Assembly: GCA_902629585.1 (NCBI GenBank)
Contig: CACORI010000010.1
Coordinates: 1 to 32,921, forward strand
Direction: 5' to 3'
Length of the DNA stretch: 32,921 nucleotides
Source of the DNA: an uncultured Pelagibacteraceae bacterium
GTDB lineage: Bacteria > Pseudomonadota > Alphaproteobacteria > Pelagibacterales > Pelagibacteraceae
The notes beneath the pieces were generated by a model. It saw only the letters and a program-made list of their open reading frames with translations. It was not told where the DNA came from and searched no databases. A program made the position numbers and the translations under genes. Shown here piece by piece: positions 26,082 through 32,921 of the stretch. Numbering within the stretch: position 1 is the stretch's first letter; every line of letters starts with the position of its first letter.

Positions 26082-26330
26082 TTACTTTCTTAAATTCAAT
26101 TTCGACAGCACATTTTTGTAAGAATCTTTTTTATTTTTTTTTAAATATTCCAACAATTTTTTTCTTCTATTTACCGCTTTTAACAATCCAACTGATGAAT
26201 GTTTATCTTTTTTGAATTGTTTAATATGTTTTGAGAGAGTTTCTATTTTCTCTGTTAGCAATGCAACTTGTATCTCTGAAGATCCAGTGTCTTTATCATG
26301 TATTGCTAATTCTTTTGCCTTACTTATCAT
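26082..26330 (-). CDS. rpsO: 30S ribosomal protein S15
   Basis: This 82-residue 16S-binding protein is recognised from DTGSSEIQVALLTEKIETLSKHI, the central HSSVGLLKAVNRRKKLLEYLKK and a final KLNLRK. It is about seven residues shorter at the N-terminus than the usual 88-89, but the ATG is fixed by its ATGA overlap with the rbfA stop (26327-26330). In many bacteria truB lies between rbfA and rpsO; here it does not. Confidence 0.96.
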   Translation of the reverse strand: MISKAKELAIHDKDTGSSEIQVALLTEKIETLSKHIKQFKKDKHSSVGLLKAVNRRKKLLEYLKKNKKDSYKNVLSKLNLRK

Positions 26331-26704
26331 GCGTTTTCCTTATTTGTTTGTTTTATTAAGTTTTCTATTTTTTCCGCATACTCAAAAGACTCGTCTTTTC
26401 TAAAGAGTAACTTTGGTAAAAATTTCATAAATATTTTTTTTGAAAGAATTTTTCTCACTAAATAAGAATATTCTTTAAGCTTCAATATTGTTTCATCTGC
26501 ATTTTTTCCACCTAAAGGCATTACATATGCTTTAGCAATTTTTAAATCTTGACTCATTCTTACTTCTGTTACAGTTATAGTATTTGTTTCTAAGTTAGGA
26601 ACTTTTGCTTCATTTCTTATAAATATCATACTTAAAGCTTGTTTGATCATTTCGCCAACTCTTAATTGTCGTTGTGATACAGGTTTTGAAATTCTATCAG
26701 CCAT
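26327..26704 (-). CDS. rbfA: Ribosome-binding factor A
   Basis: This is a small KH-fold factor for late 30S maturation. In 125 residues it shows RQLRVGEMIKQALSMIF at the N-terminus, ITVTEVRMSQDLKIAKAYVMPLG in the middle and LSKKIFMKFLPKLLFRKDESF near the C-terminus, the usual RbfA pattern. Its ATG shares one base with the infB stop (TAATG) and its TGA overlaps the rpsO ATG, so the three genes are tightly coupled. Confidence 0.96.
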   Translation of the reverse strand: MADRISKPVSQRQLRVGEMIKQALSMIFIRNEAKVPNLETNTITVTEVRMSQDLKIAKAYVMPLGGKNADETILKLKEYSYLVRKILSKKIFMKFLPKLLFRKDESFEYAEKIENLIKQTNKENA

Positions 26705-28929
26705 TATATTGTTCTCTCTTTTGATGTAACATTAAATGCTTCAATTGTATCGTTTTTTTGGAAATCCATATAGTCTTTTATTGTAATTCCACACTCTTGA
26801 CCATTGATTACCTGTTTCACTTGATTTTTTTCTCTAAAAATAGTTCCAATTTTTCCACTGTGAATTATTGATCCATCTCTAATTAACCTCACATCAGAAT
26901 TATTATTTATCTCCCCCTCAGTTACTTTACATCCAGCAACTTTACCAGCACCTGAGACTTTAAATAGTTCTAATACTAGTGCTGTTCCTGTAATTGTTTC
27001 TTGTATATCAGGTGTTAATAATCCAGACATTTTCATTTTTATAAAATCTAACACCTCATAAATAATATTAAATGAGGAAATTTTAATACTTTCATTTTCG
27101 GCTAATTTTTTAGCCTCTTTACTTGGTTTAACATTAAATGCAATTAATACAGCTTTTGATGCTTTCGCTAGTGTGACATCAGTTTCGGTAACCATCCCTA
27201 TATCTGCTAGAATTATTTTTGGTTTTACTTCCTCATGTTTAATTTGACTAATAGCATTTTTAATTGCTTCTGAGGAGCCATGGACATCAGATTTTATTAT
27301 TAAATTTAATTCCTCAGTAGATTTATCTGAGAAAGCAGACTCCTGCGTAGCAAAAGATAGTGGGTTTTTTCCATCTTTACTTTCTTGAGCTCTATTTTCA
27401 CTCAATGTTTTAGCTTCCTTTTCACTTTCAAGTACAATAAAATCATCTCCAGCTCTTGCAGCACCATTAATTCCAAGAATTTCAACAGGAGTTGATGGTA
27501 AAGCATCATCAACACTTTTGCCCTTATCATTAATAATTGCTCTTGTTTTACCCCATTTTAATCCACTTACAAAAAAATCTCCTCTTTTCAAAGTCCCAGT
27601 AGTTATAATTATAGTTGCAACAGGACCCCTTCCAACATCAATTTTTGACTCGAGCACAACACCTGTGGCTTTAGTTTCAAAATCTGTTTTTAAATCTAAA
27701 ATTTCTGCTTGAAGAATTATTGCCTCAATAAGTTTGTCTAAATTTTTTTTTGTTTTCGCTGAAATTTCAACCATTAAAGTATCACCTGATAAATCTTCAG
27801 CTATTAACTCATGTTCTAATAATTGATTTTTAATTTTTTGAGGATCTGCTTCAGGTAAATCGCATTTATTAATTGCAACTACAATTGGAACATTTGCTGA
27901 TTTCGCGTGTTTAATTGATTCTACAGTTTGTGGCTTTACCCCATCATCTGCTGCAACAACTAGAACAACAATATCTGTCAATTTTGAACCTCTTGCTCTC
28001 ATTTCTGTAAATGCAGCATGTCCTGGTGTATCAATAAATGTTAGCTTGTTCGAACCACTTTCAATTTGGTAAGCACCAATGTGTTGGGTGATTCCTCCAA
28101 ACTCGCCAGATACCACATTCGCACTTCTCAAAACATCAAGGACAGATGTTTTTCCATGATCAACATGTCCCATTACTGTTACAATTGGTGGACGGTTTTT
28201 TAGATTTTCTACTCTGGTGGCCTTTATTTTTTTTATTATTTCCTCGGCTTTTTCTTCTCTAATAGGATTGTGACCAAATTCTTTTACAAGATACTCTGCA
28301 GTATCAGCTGCAAGACTTTGGTTGATTGTTACAGTTACACCCATGCCAAACAAATGTTTTATAACATTGCTTGATTGCTCAGCCATACGATTAGCAAGCT
28401 CTCTAACTGTAATGACCTCGGGAATATTTACATCTCTTTTAACTGGTTTTAGATTTTCTTTATTCTCATTTTTATTAGAATTTTTTTGCTCTTTCTCTCT
28501 TGCTCTCTTCACAGAGGCTAAACTTCTTTGTCTTGCTTCTATCTCGTCACTTAAGGCCCTAGAAACAGTTAATTTAACTTCTCTTTTTTGTGTTCCTATT
28601 TTTTGTTTTTTCTCTTTTACATCGCCTTCCCCTTTTAATCGTCTCGTAGCCCTTTGTTCAGCCAATTTTCTTCTCTCAAAATCATTAGCAATTGATGGTA
28701 TTTTTGCTCCAGGTGTTGGCTTCAAAGGAGATCCACGATTGAATGATGAAGTTGGCCTTGGCTTACCACCTTGATTTGCAGATCTAAAGGAACTTCCTTT
28801 TTTTACAAAATTTTTTTTAGACTTATCAATTAGTACTGAATTTTTACTTTGTGATTTCGCTAGTTCTATATTTTTGATAGATTTTTTGGCTGTACCAGAA
28901 ATAGTTAATTTTGTTTTTTTGTTTTCCAT
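26704..28929 (-). CDS. infB: Translation initiation factor IF-2
   Basis: This GTPase positions fMet-tRNA on the 30S subunit. The 741-residue protein has a basic, low-complexity N-terminal region (about 1-165), an IF2N domain near 170-225 (ITVRELANRMAEQSSNVIKHLF), and the G domain: G1 GHVDHGKT (254-261), then DTPGHAAF, INKCDLP and SAKTKKNLD. Domains II to IV follow, including DVHGSSEAI. There are 10 nt between nusA and infB, with no room for ylxR, which often lies there. The ATG at 28927-28929 has a weak GAGA upstream. Confidence 0.97.
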   Translation of the reverse strand: MENKKTKLTISGTAKKSIKNIELAKSQSKNSVLIDKSKKNFVKKGSSFRSANQGGKPRPTSSFNRGSPLKPTPGAKIPSIANDFERRKLAEQRATRRLKGEGDVKEKKQKIGTQKREVKLTVSRALSDEIEARQRSLASVKRAREKEQKNSNKNENKENLKPVKRDVNIPEVITVRELANRMAEQSSNVIKHLFGMGVTVTINQSLAADTAEYLVKEFGHNPIREEKAEEIIKKIKATRVENLKNRPPIVTVMGHVDHGKTSVLDVLRSANVVSGEFGGITQHIGAYQIESGSNKLTFIDTPGHAAFTEMRARGSKLTDIVVLVVAADDGVKPQTVESIKHAKSANVPIVVAINKCDLPEADPQKIKNQLLEHELIAEDLSGDTLMVEISAKTKKNLDKLIEAIILQAEILDLKTDFETKATGVVLESKIDVGRGPVATIIITTGTLKRGDFFVSGLKWGKTRAIINDKGKSVDDALPSTPVEILGINGAARAGDDFIVLESEKEAKTLSENRAQESKDGKNPLSFATQESAFSDKSTEELNLIIKSDVHGSSEAIKNAISQIKHEEVKPKIILADIGMVTETDVTLAKASKAVLIAFNVKPSKEAKKLAENESIKISSFNIIYEVLDFIKMKMSGLLTPDIQETITGTALVLELFKVSGAGKVAGCKVTEGEINNNSDVRLIRDGSIIHSGKIGTIFREKNQVKQVINGQECGITIKDYMDFQKNDTIEAFNVTSKERTI

Positions 28930-28939
28930 AACTCATCTC

Positions 28940-30493
28940 TCAATCTTTATAAACAATTTCTCTAGCTGACATAATTAATCCATCAGCTTCTTCTTTTGAT
29001 AAGGCAAAATCCTCTAAGTATCCTTGAATTTTTACTCTTTCGCCCTTCACTATGTCAAACCCACCGGTTAATTCATCAGATGCAAGGTCTGCAAAATCTT
29101 CTAGAGTTAAAATTTTTTGCTCACCTAGAGTCACTAACATACCGGGAGTAAGGCCTTTTAAGTTTATTAATGAATCTTCAAGACCAAGATCTTTAATTCT
29201 TTGTGAAATATCCTCTTTATCTTTTTCATAAAATTCTTTAGCTCTCTCGATTAATGCTTTAGCTGTATCTTCCTCTATACCCTCAATTTTTGATAGGTTT
29301 TCAACAGAAGTATCTTTTATATCATCGATTGTGGAGAAACCTTCAGCAACAAGTAGTTGACCAAGTGTTTCATCTAGTTCTAAATTTTTAACAAAGTATT
29401 CTGTTTTTTCCTTAAACTCTTGCTGCCTTCTTTCAGAATCTTCCTGATCTGTCATTATATTAATTTCAAAATTAAGTAATTTTGTTGCTAAACGAACATT
29501 TTGACCTCTTCTACCTATCGCTTTACTTAAATTTTCTTCAGTCAAAATTACATCAAGTTTTTTTCTTTCAATGTCAACATTAACTCTTTGGACTTCAGCT
29601 GGTGATAATGCATTTGATACTAAAATAGCTGGATCTTCTGACCAATTAACAATATCTATTTTTTCTCCTTGAAGTTCGTTAACAACAGCTTGAACTCTAG
29701 AGCCTCTCATTCCTACACAAGCTCCAACTGGATCTAAAGAGGTATCAACTGCTTTAACACATATTTTTGCTCTACTTCCAGGGTCTCTGGATGATGACTT
29801 TATCTCTATCAACCCATCATAAATTTCTGGCACTTCTTGTACAAATAACTTTTCCATAAATTTTGGATGTGCTCTGGATAAGAAAATTTGTTGACCTCTT
29901 GGTTCTCTTCTTACATCATAACAATAGGCTTTTACTCTATCTCCAGCTTTAATATTTTCTCTTGGGATAATTTCATTTTTTTGTATAATTGCTTCTGTTC
30001 TTCCTAAATCAACGATAATATTTCCAAACTCTAATCTTTTAACAATGCCGCTTAAGATTGTATCTTTTTTATCAATAAAATCGTTGAATTGTCTTTCTCT
30101 TTCTGCCTCTCTAACGTTTGAACTAATTACTTGTTTGGCTGTTTGAGCAGCTATCCTACCAAAATCAAATGATGGTAGGGGTTGAAGAACTTCATCCCCA
30201 ATTTTTTTATCCCTATTTATTTCATTAAGATTTATTGCATCTTCAAGGTTTATTTCTGTGTTATTATTCTCAGGATTTTCCGAGATTATTAACTTTCTAA
30301 ATAGTTCAATATCTCCATTTTCTCTATTAATCAAAACTTTAATTTCATTATCATGTCCAAACTTAGATTTTGCAGCTTTTGCAATACCAGTCTCCATGGA
30401 ACTAATAATTAATTCCTTATCAATAGACTTCTCTAAGGCGACTGCCTCAGCTATTCTTAATAATTCTAATTTATCTGCTCTTTTATTTAACAT
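28940..30493 (-). CDS. nusA: Transcription termination/antitermination factor NusA
   Basis: NusA binds RNA polymerase and modulates pausing, hairpin-dependent termination and antitermination. The 517-residue protein begins MLNKRADKLELLRIAEAVA, the standard N-terminus, and continues with an RNAP-binding domain, an S1 domain (ILSGIVKRLEFGNIIVDLG), two KH domains (GACVGMRGSRVQAVVNEL and KAIGRRGQNVRLA) and two C-terminal helix-hairpin repeats (LGQLLVAEGFSTIDDI; LINLKGLTPGMLVTLG). A longer frame from 30532 is rejected because its extra 13 residues are encoded by the terminator hairpin. GGAG (30505-30508) precedes the chosen ATG. It heads nusA-infB-rbfA-rpsO-pnp. Confidence 0.96.
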   Translation of the reverse strand: MLNKRADKLELLRIAEAVALEKSIDKELIISSMETGIAKAAKSKFGHDNEIKVLINRENGDIELFRKLIISENPENNNTEINLEDAINLNEINRDKKIGDEVLQPLPSFDFGRIAAQTAKQVISSNVREAERERQFNDFIDKKDTILSGIVKRLEFGNIIVDLGRTEAIIQKNEIIPRENIKAGDRVKAYCYDVRREPRGQQIFLSRAHPKFMEKLFVQEVPEIYDGLIEIKSSSRDPGSRAKICVKAVDTSLDPVGACVGMRGSRVQAVVNELQGEKIDIVNWSEDPAILVSNALSPAEVQRVNVDIERKKLDVILTEENLSKAIGRRGQNVRLATKLLNFEINIMTDQEDSERRQQEFKEKTEYFVKNLELDETLGQLLVAEGFSTIDDIKDTSVENLSKIEGIEEDTAKALIERAKEFYEKDKEDISQRIKDLGLEDSLINLKGLTPGMLVTLGEQKILTLEDFADLASDELTGGFDIVKGERVKIQGYLEDFALSKEEADGLIMSAREIVYKD

Positions 30494-30508
30494 TTTTTTG
30501 TTTGCTCC

Positions 30509-30536
30509 AAAAAAAAATGGGCTTAAGCCCATTTTT
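30509..30536 (-). terminator. Intrinsic terminator/attenuator in nusA leader
   Basis: TGGGCTTAAGCCCA (30518-30531) is a perfect palindrome that extends with five A-U pairs on each side. On the minus strand it is followed by nine Ts (30509-30517). This is a textbook Rho-independent terminator. The Shine-Dalgarno GGAG of nusA begins at the next base and the start codon is 15 nt after the T-run. It may also end metK transcripts. Confidence 0.9.
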
Positions 30537-30558
30537 GTGAGGTCAATAATTTAAGTGG

Positions 30559-30586
30559 AATATAATAAAGTTTTTTTTTAATTCAA
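30559..30586 (-). promoter_or_regulatory. Candidate nusA operon promoter
   Basis: The minus strand has TTGAAT (30581-30586), a 16-bp spacer containing an A-tract, and TATATT (30559-30564), starting 6 nt beyond the metK stop. Transcription would start near 30552, giving a leader of about 59 nt that contains the terminator hairpin before nusA. Confidence 0.55.
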
Positions 30587-30592
30587 CAGAAA

Positions 30593-31762
30593 CTATTTAG
30601 AAAAAACACTTGCTTTATCAGTCTTTTCCCAAGAAAATGTCCCATCAGACTCTGGGGACCTCCCAAAATGACCATATGCAGCTGTTTTCTCATAAATTGG
30701 TTTGTTCAAACTTAACATTTCTCTAATTCCTCTTGGACTTAAGTCAAAATTTTCTCTAATTTTCTCCTCAACAAATTTATTTTTCTCTAAATCATTATCA
30801 AATAAATCTACATAAACTGATAAAGGTTTTGAAACACCAATAGCATAAGCCAATTGAATTAAGCATTTATCTGTAATATTTGAGGCTACTATATTTTTAG
30901 CAATATATCTTGCTGCATAAGCCGCAGATCTATCTACTTTTGTTGGGTCTTTACCTGAAAAAGCACCTCCTCCATGCGGAGCTGCACCACCATAAGTGTC
31001 TACAATAATTTTTCTACCTGTAAGACCACAATCACCATCAGGTCCGCCAATTACAAATTTTCCAGTTGGATTTACATAAAACTCTTTCTCATTAAAATCT
31101 TCTAAAAAATTTTTAGGTATAGCATTTAACATATAAGGTCTCAAAAGATCTCTAACTTGGGACTGATTTATATCAGCAGAATGCTGTGAAGATATTACTA
31201 CTGATTTTACTTTTTTTGGTTTGTTATTCTCATATTCAAAAGTTACTTGGCTTTTAGAGTCTGGTTCTATATTCTTTAATTTTCCTGATTTACGATCTTC
31301 AGCCATTAATCTTAATATTTTATGAGAATAAAGAATAGGCGCAGGCATTAATTCATCCGTTTCTCTACAAGCATACCCAAACATTATACCTTGGTCACCA
31401 GCGCCTTCATCTTTATTTCCAGATGAATCAACACCCATTGCAATATCTTTAGATTGAGAATGTAAATGACTTTCAATTTTAGTTGCATCCTTCCAAGTAA
31501 ATCCTTTTTGATCGTAACCAATATCTTTAATACAATCTCTTACTTTTTGGATTAGATCTTCTTTTTTAATTTCTGGACCTCTAACTTCACCAGCTAAAAC
31601 TACTTTATTAGTTGTAGTAAGTGTTTCACATGCCACTCGAGAATATGGATCATTAGCAAGATAACTATCAACAACCATATCTGAAATTCTGTCTGAAACT
31701 TTATCTGGGTGTCCTTCAGAAACAGATTCACTGGTAAAAAGATAGTTTTTTATTTTACTCAT
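30593..31762 (-). CDS. metK: S-adenosylmethionine synthetase
   Basis: This makes SAM from methionine and ATP. The 389 residues fit the family. Signatures are the N-terminal [16 protein letters not shown] with catalytic-region H18, [12 protein letters not shown], the [18 protein letters not shown] stretch and the glycine-rich [22 protein letters not shown] loop. Its ATG overlaps the lnt stop by 4 nt (ATGA), so it is translationally coupled to lnt and there is no space for a 5' SAM riboswitch directly in front of it. trmB and rimP, which often follow metK in Alphaproteobacteria, are absent here. Confidence 0.98.
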   Translation of the reverse strand: MSKIKNYLFTSESVSEGHPDKVSDRISDMVVDSYLANDPYSRVACETLTTTNKVVLAGEVRGPEIKKEDLIQKVRDCIKDIGYDQKGFTWKDATKIESHLHSQSKDIAMGVDSSGNKDEGAGDQGIMFGYACRETDELMPAPILYSHKILRLMAEDRKSGKLKNIEPDSKSQVTFEYENNKPKKVKSVVISSQHSADINQSQVRDLLRPYMLNAIPKNFLEDFNEKEFYVNPTGKFVIGGPDGDCGLTGRKIIVDTYGGAAPHGGGAFSGKDPTKVDRSAAYAARYIAKNIVASNITDKCLIQLAYAIGVSKPLSVYVDLFDNDLEKNKFVEEKIRENFDLSPRGIREMLSLNKPIYEKTAAYGHFGRSPESDGTFSWEKTDKASVFSK

Positions 31763-32921
31763 TTGGAATTTCTCTTAAATGAAAAAATTATAAAAATATA
31801 CAATAAAATCATGCTAAAAAATATTTTATTTCCATATTTTGAAAAAAGGGTTGTTTCAACAGTCCTTTTTTCTTTAAAGTCAATGTATCCACTTTGGTCT
31901 AAAGAAAGTTTTTTTTCAGCAACTCCTATTGGATTTATTATGGCTGTAATACCATTGTTTGCTGATCTTATGACATACTTACCATTCTCTATAGCTCTAA
32001 AAATACTATGTGTATAATGTTGATAAGGGCCTATTGAATTTCCAAACCAACCATCTTCTGAAATGTTAACTATATAATCAAAATCATTATTTTTAAAAAG
32101 TCTTCCTGAATAGATAATTTCATAACATATTAAAGGTAATATTTTTATCGAAAAGTTATTATCTTCTAGATCAATAATATTTCTTTTACTTCCAGCACTA
32201 TATGACTGATAATTATTAGTAAGTGATCTTAGACCAATTAATTCAAAAATATTTTCGAATGGCAAAAATTCACCAAATGGCACTAATTTAACTTTTTCGT
32301 AAGAATATAATAATTTTATGTTATTATCATAAACTGAAAAAGAGTTGAAAAATTTATCAACATTATTTCGATTTTTTTGATTATTAATACCTAAACCAAT
32401 TAAATGATTATTATTAAATTTTCCCTCAAATAAGTTTTTAAATCTTATAAGTTCTAATTGTGAAATATTTGGAATAATTCCCTCTGGCCATAAAATAAAT
32501 GTCTTTGTATCTAAAGGTGGATCACTAAGCTCTATTAATTCGCTTAAAATTGAAAAAGTATCTTGATCACCATAAAATCTATTTAAATCTATATTTGATG
32601 AAACTACCCTTATTATATGGTCATTTTTCACTAGGGGTTTTTTTTGGAAACTCTCAATTTTTGAGGTACCAAAAAAATATATGAAAAATGTTGTGAATAT
32701 GAAAAGAGTACCAATTAAAACATCTTTTTTTGAATTTCTAAGAATAATAATTGCTGGACTAATAAATAAAGTTATACAAAATAGGTTTAACGCATATGTA
32801 CCTACTACAGATAATGCTTGTAATATTTCAAGATAGTTTGAAAAACTAAAAACTAAAAGATTCCATGGAAAACCTGTGAGAACATATCCTCTAAAAAATT
32901 CAATTAATCCAAAAAGTAAAG
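31759..32921 (-). CDS. lnt: Apolipoprotein N-acyltransferase, 5' end beyond window
   Basis: This inner-membrane enzyme adds the third acyl chain to lipoproteins such as the LptM-like protein in this window. About 387 C-terminal residues are present; the frame stays open to the window edge, so an apparent GTG start at 32631 is internal. The membrane part contains [14 protein letters not shown] and [14 protein letters not shown], typical of Lnt. The nitrilase-like periplasmic domain has the catalytic triad: Glu in LWPEGIIP, Lys in [15 protein letters not shown] and Cys in LICYEIIY. A final transmembrane helix precedes the stop, which overlaps the metK start. Confidence 0.95.
   Translation of the reverse strand, partial: LLFGLIEFFRGYVLTGFPWNLLVFSFSNYLEILQALSVVGTYALNLFCITLFISPAIIILRNSKKDVLIGTLFIFTTFFIYFFGTSKIESFQKKPLVKNDHIIRVVSSNIDLNRFYGDQDTFSILSELIELSDPPLDTKTFILWPEGIIPNISQLELIRFKNLFEGKFNNNHLIGLGINNQKNRNNVDKFFNSFSVYDNNIKLLYSYEKVKLVPFGEFLPFENIFELIGLRSLTNNYQSYSAGSKRNIIDLEDNNFSIKILPLICYEIIYSGRLFKNNDFDYIVNISEDGWFGNSIGPYQHYTHSIFRAIENGKYVIRSANNGITAIINPIGVAEKKLSLDQSGYIDFKEKRTVETTLFSKYGNKIFFSMILLYIFIIFSFKRNSK

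Noticed and set aside
30494-30532. Upstream in-frame nusA start adding 13 residues
   Set aside because: The extra codons are encoded by the terminator hairpin and U-tract, and the residues do not match the NusA N-terminus; ATG at 30493 has GGAG upstream.
31755-31800. SAM riboswitch before metK
   Set aside because: metK overlaps lnt by 4 nt, so there is no leader; any such element would have to lie upstream of lnt outside the window.
32629-32631. GTG start giving a 290-residue nitrilase-like protein
   Set aside because: The frame stays open upstream and encodes recognisable Lnt membrane helices, so this is an internal codon of lnt.

Overview
The window is a dense, very AT-rich (about 30 % G+C or a little less by eye) bacterial chromosome segment. 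The products and gene orders are alphaproteobacterial: dnaA-rpsT-mutM-ubiE-ubiB-coaBC-dut, irr next to fabA-fabB-fabI, argH-lipoprotein-lysA, yqaA-dsbB-coq7 and lnt-metK...nusA-infB-rbfA-rpsO-pnp. The Lys/Asn/Ile-rich proteins, spacers of only a few bases and many ATGA or TAATG start/stop overlaps point to a streamlined marine lineage, most likely SAR11 (Pelagibacterales). This assignment is inferred from composition and synteny, not from a database search.

Layout. 1-1576 (minus): a truncated long-chain acyl-CoA synthetase with a tRNA-Leu(CAA) only 4 nt upstream. 1636-3233 (plus): yqaA-type membrane protein, dsbB and coq7, overlapping. 3236-5261: HNH endonuclease and a carboxylesterase (minus), a small HIG1-like membrane protein (plus) and a TlpA-type thioredoxin (minus). 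5286-8731 (plus): argH, a 45-residue LptM-like lipoprotein, lysA and a PlsC-type acyltransferase. 8728-12728 (minus): dnaN, dnaA, a 302-bp AT-rich spacer, rpsT and mutM. 12760-17872 (plus): ubiE, ubiB, coaBC, dut, a MoeB/ThiF protein and an SH3-domain exported protein. 17882-21214 (minus): an aspartyl-hydroxylase-like protein, katG and irr. 21308-23922 (plus): fabA, fabB, fabI and a 36-residue lysine-rich peptide. 23958-30493 (minus): pnp, rpsO, rbfA, infB and nusA. 30593-32921 (minus): metK and the 5'-truncated lnt.

Functions are mostly housekeeping: ubiquinone synthesis (ubiE, ubiB, coq7), type II fatty-acid synthesis with the anaerobic-type unsaturated branch (fabA, fabB, fabI), translation and RNA decay (nusA-pnp), replication (dnaA, dnaN), periplasmic thiol chemistry (dsbB, tlpA-like), and arginine and lysine synthesis. 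I found no rRNA, CRISPR array, prophage or insertion sequence.

The most interesting signals are regulatory. (1) A perfect hairpin plus a 9-U tract ends directly at the nusA Shine-Dalgarno sequence, downstream of a good candidate promoter. There is no room for a promoter after it, so the nusA-infB-rbfA-rpsO-pnp operon appears to be controlled by attenuation. (2) The same 16-bp dyad, TTATAATnnTTCTAAA, lies over the katG promoter and between irr and fabA; it resembles the rhizobial Irr/iron-control element and suggests an Irr regulon covering katG, irr and possibly the fab genes. (3) The acyl-CoA synthetase start codon sits 4 nt after the encoded CCA of tRNA-Leu. (4) An unannotated basic micropeptide follows fabI. 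(5) trmB, rimP, ylxR and truB, commonly found in this neighbourhood, are absent from it.
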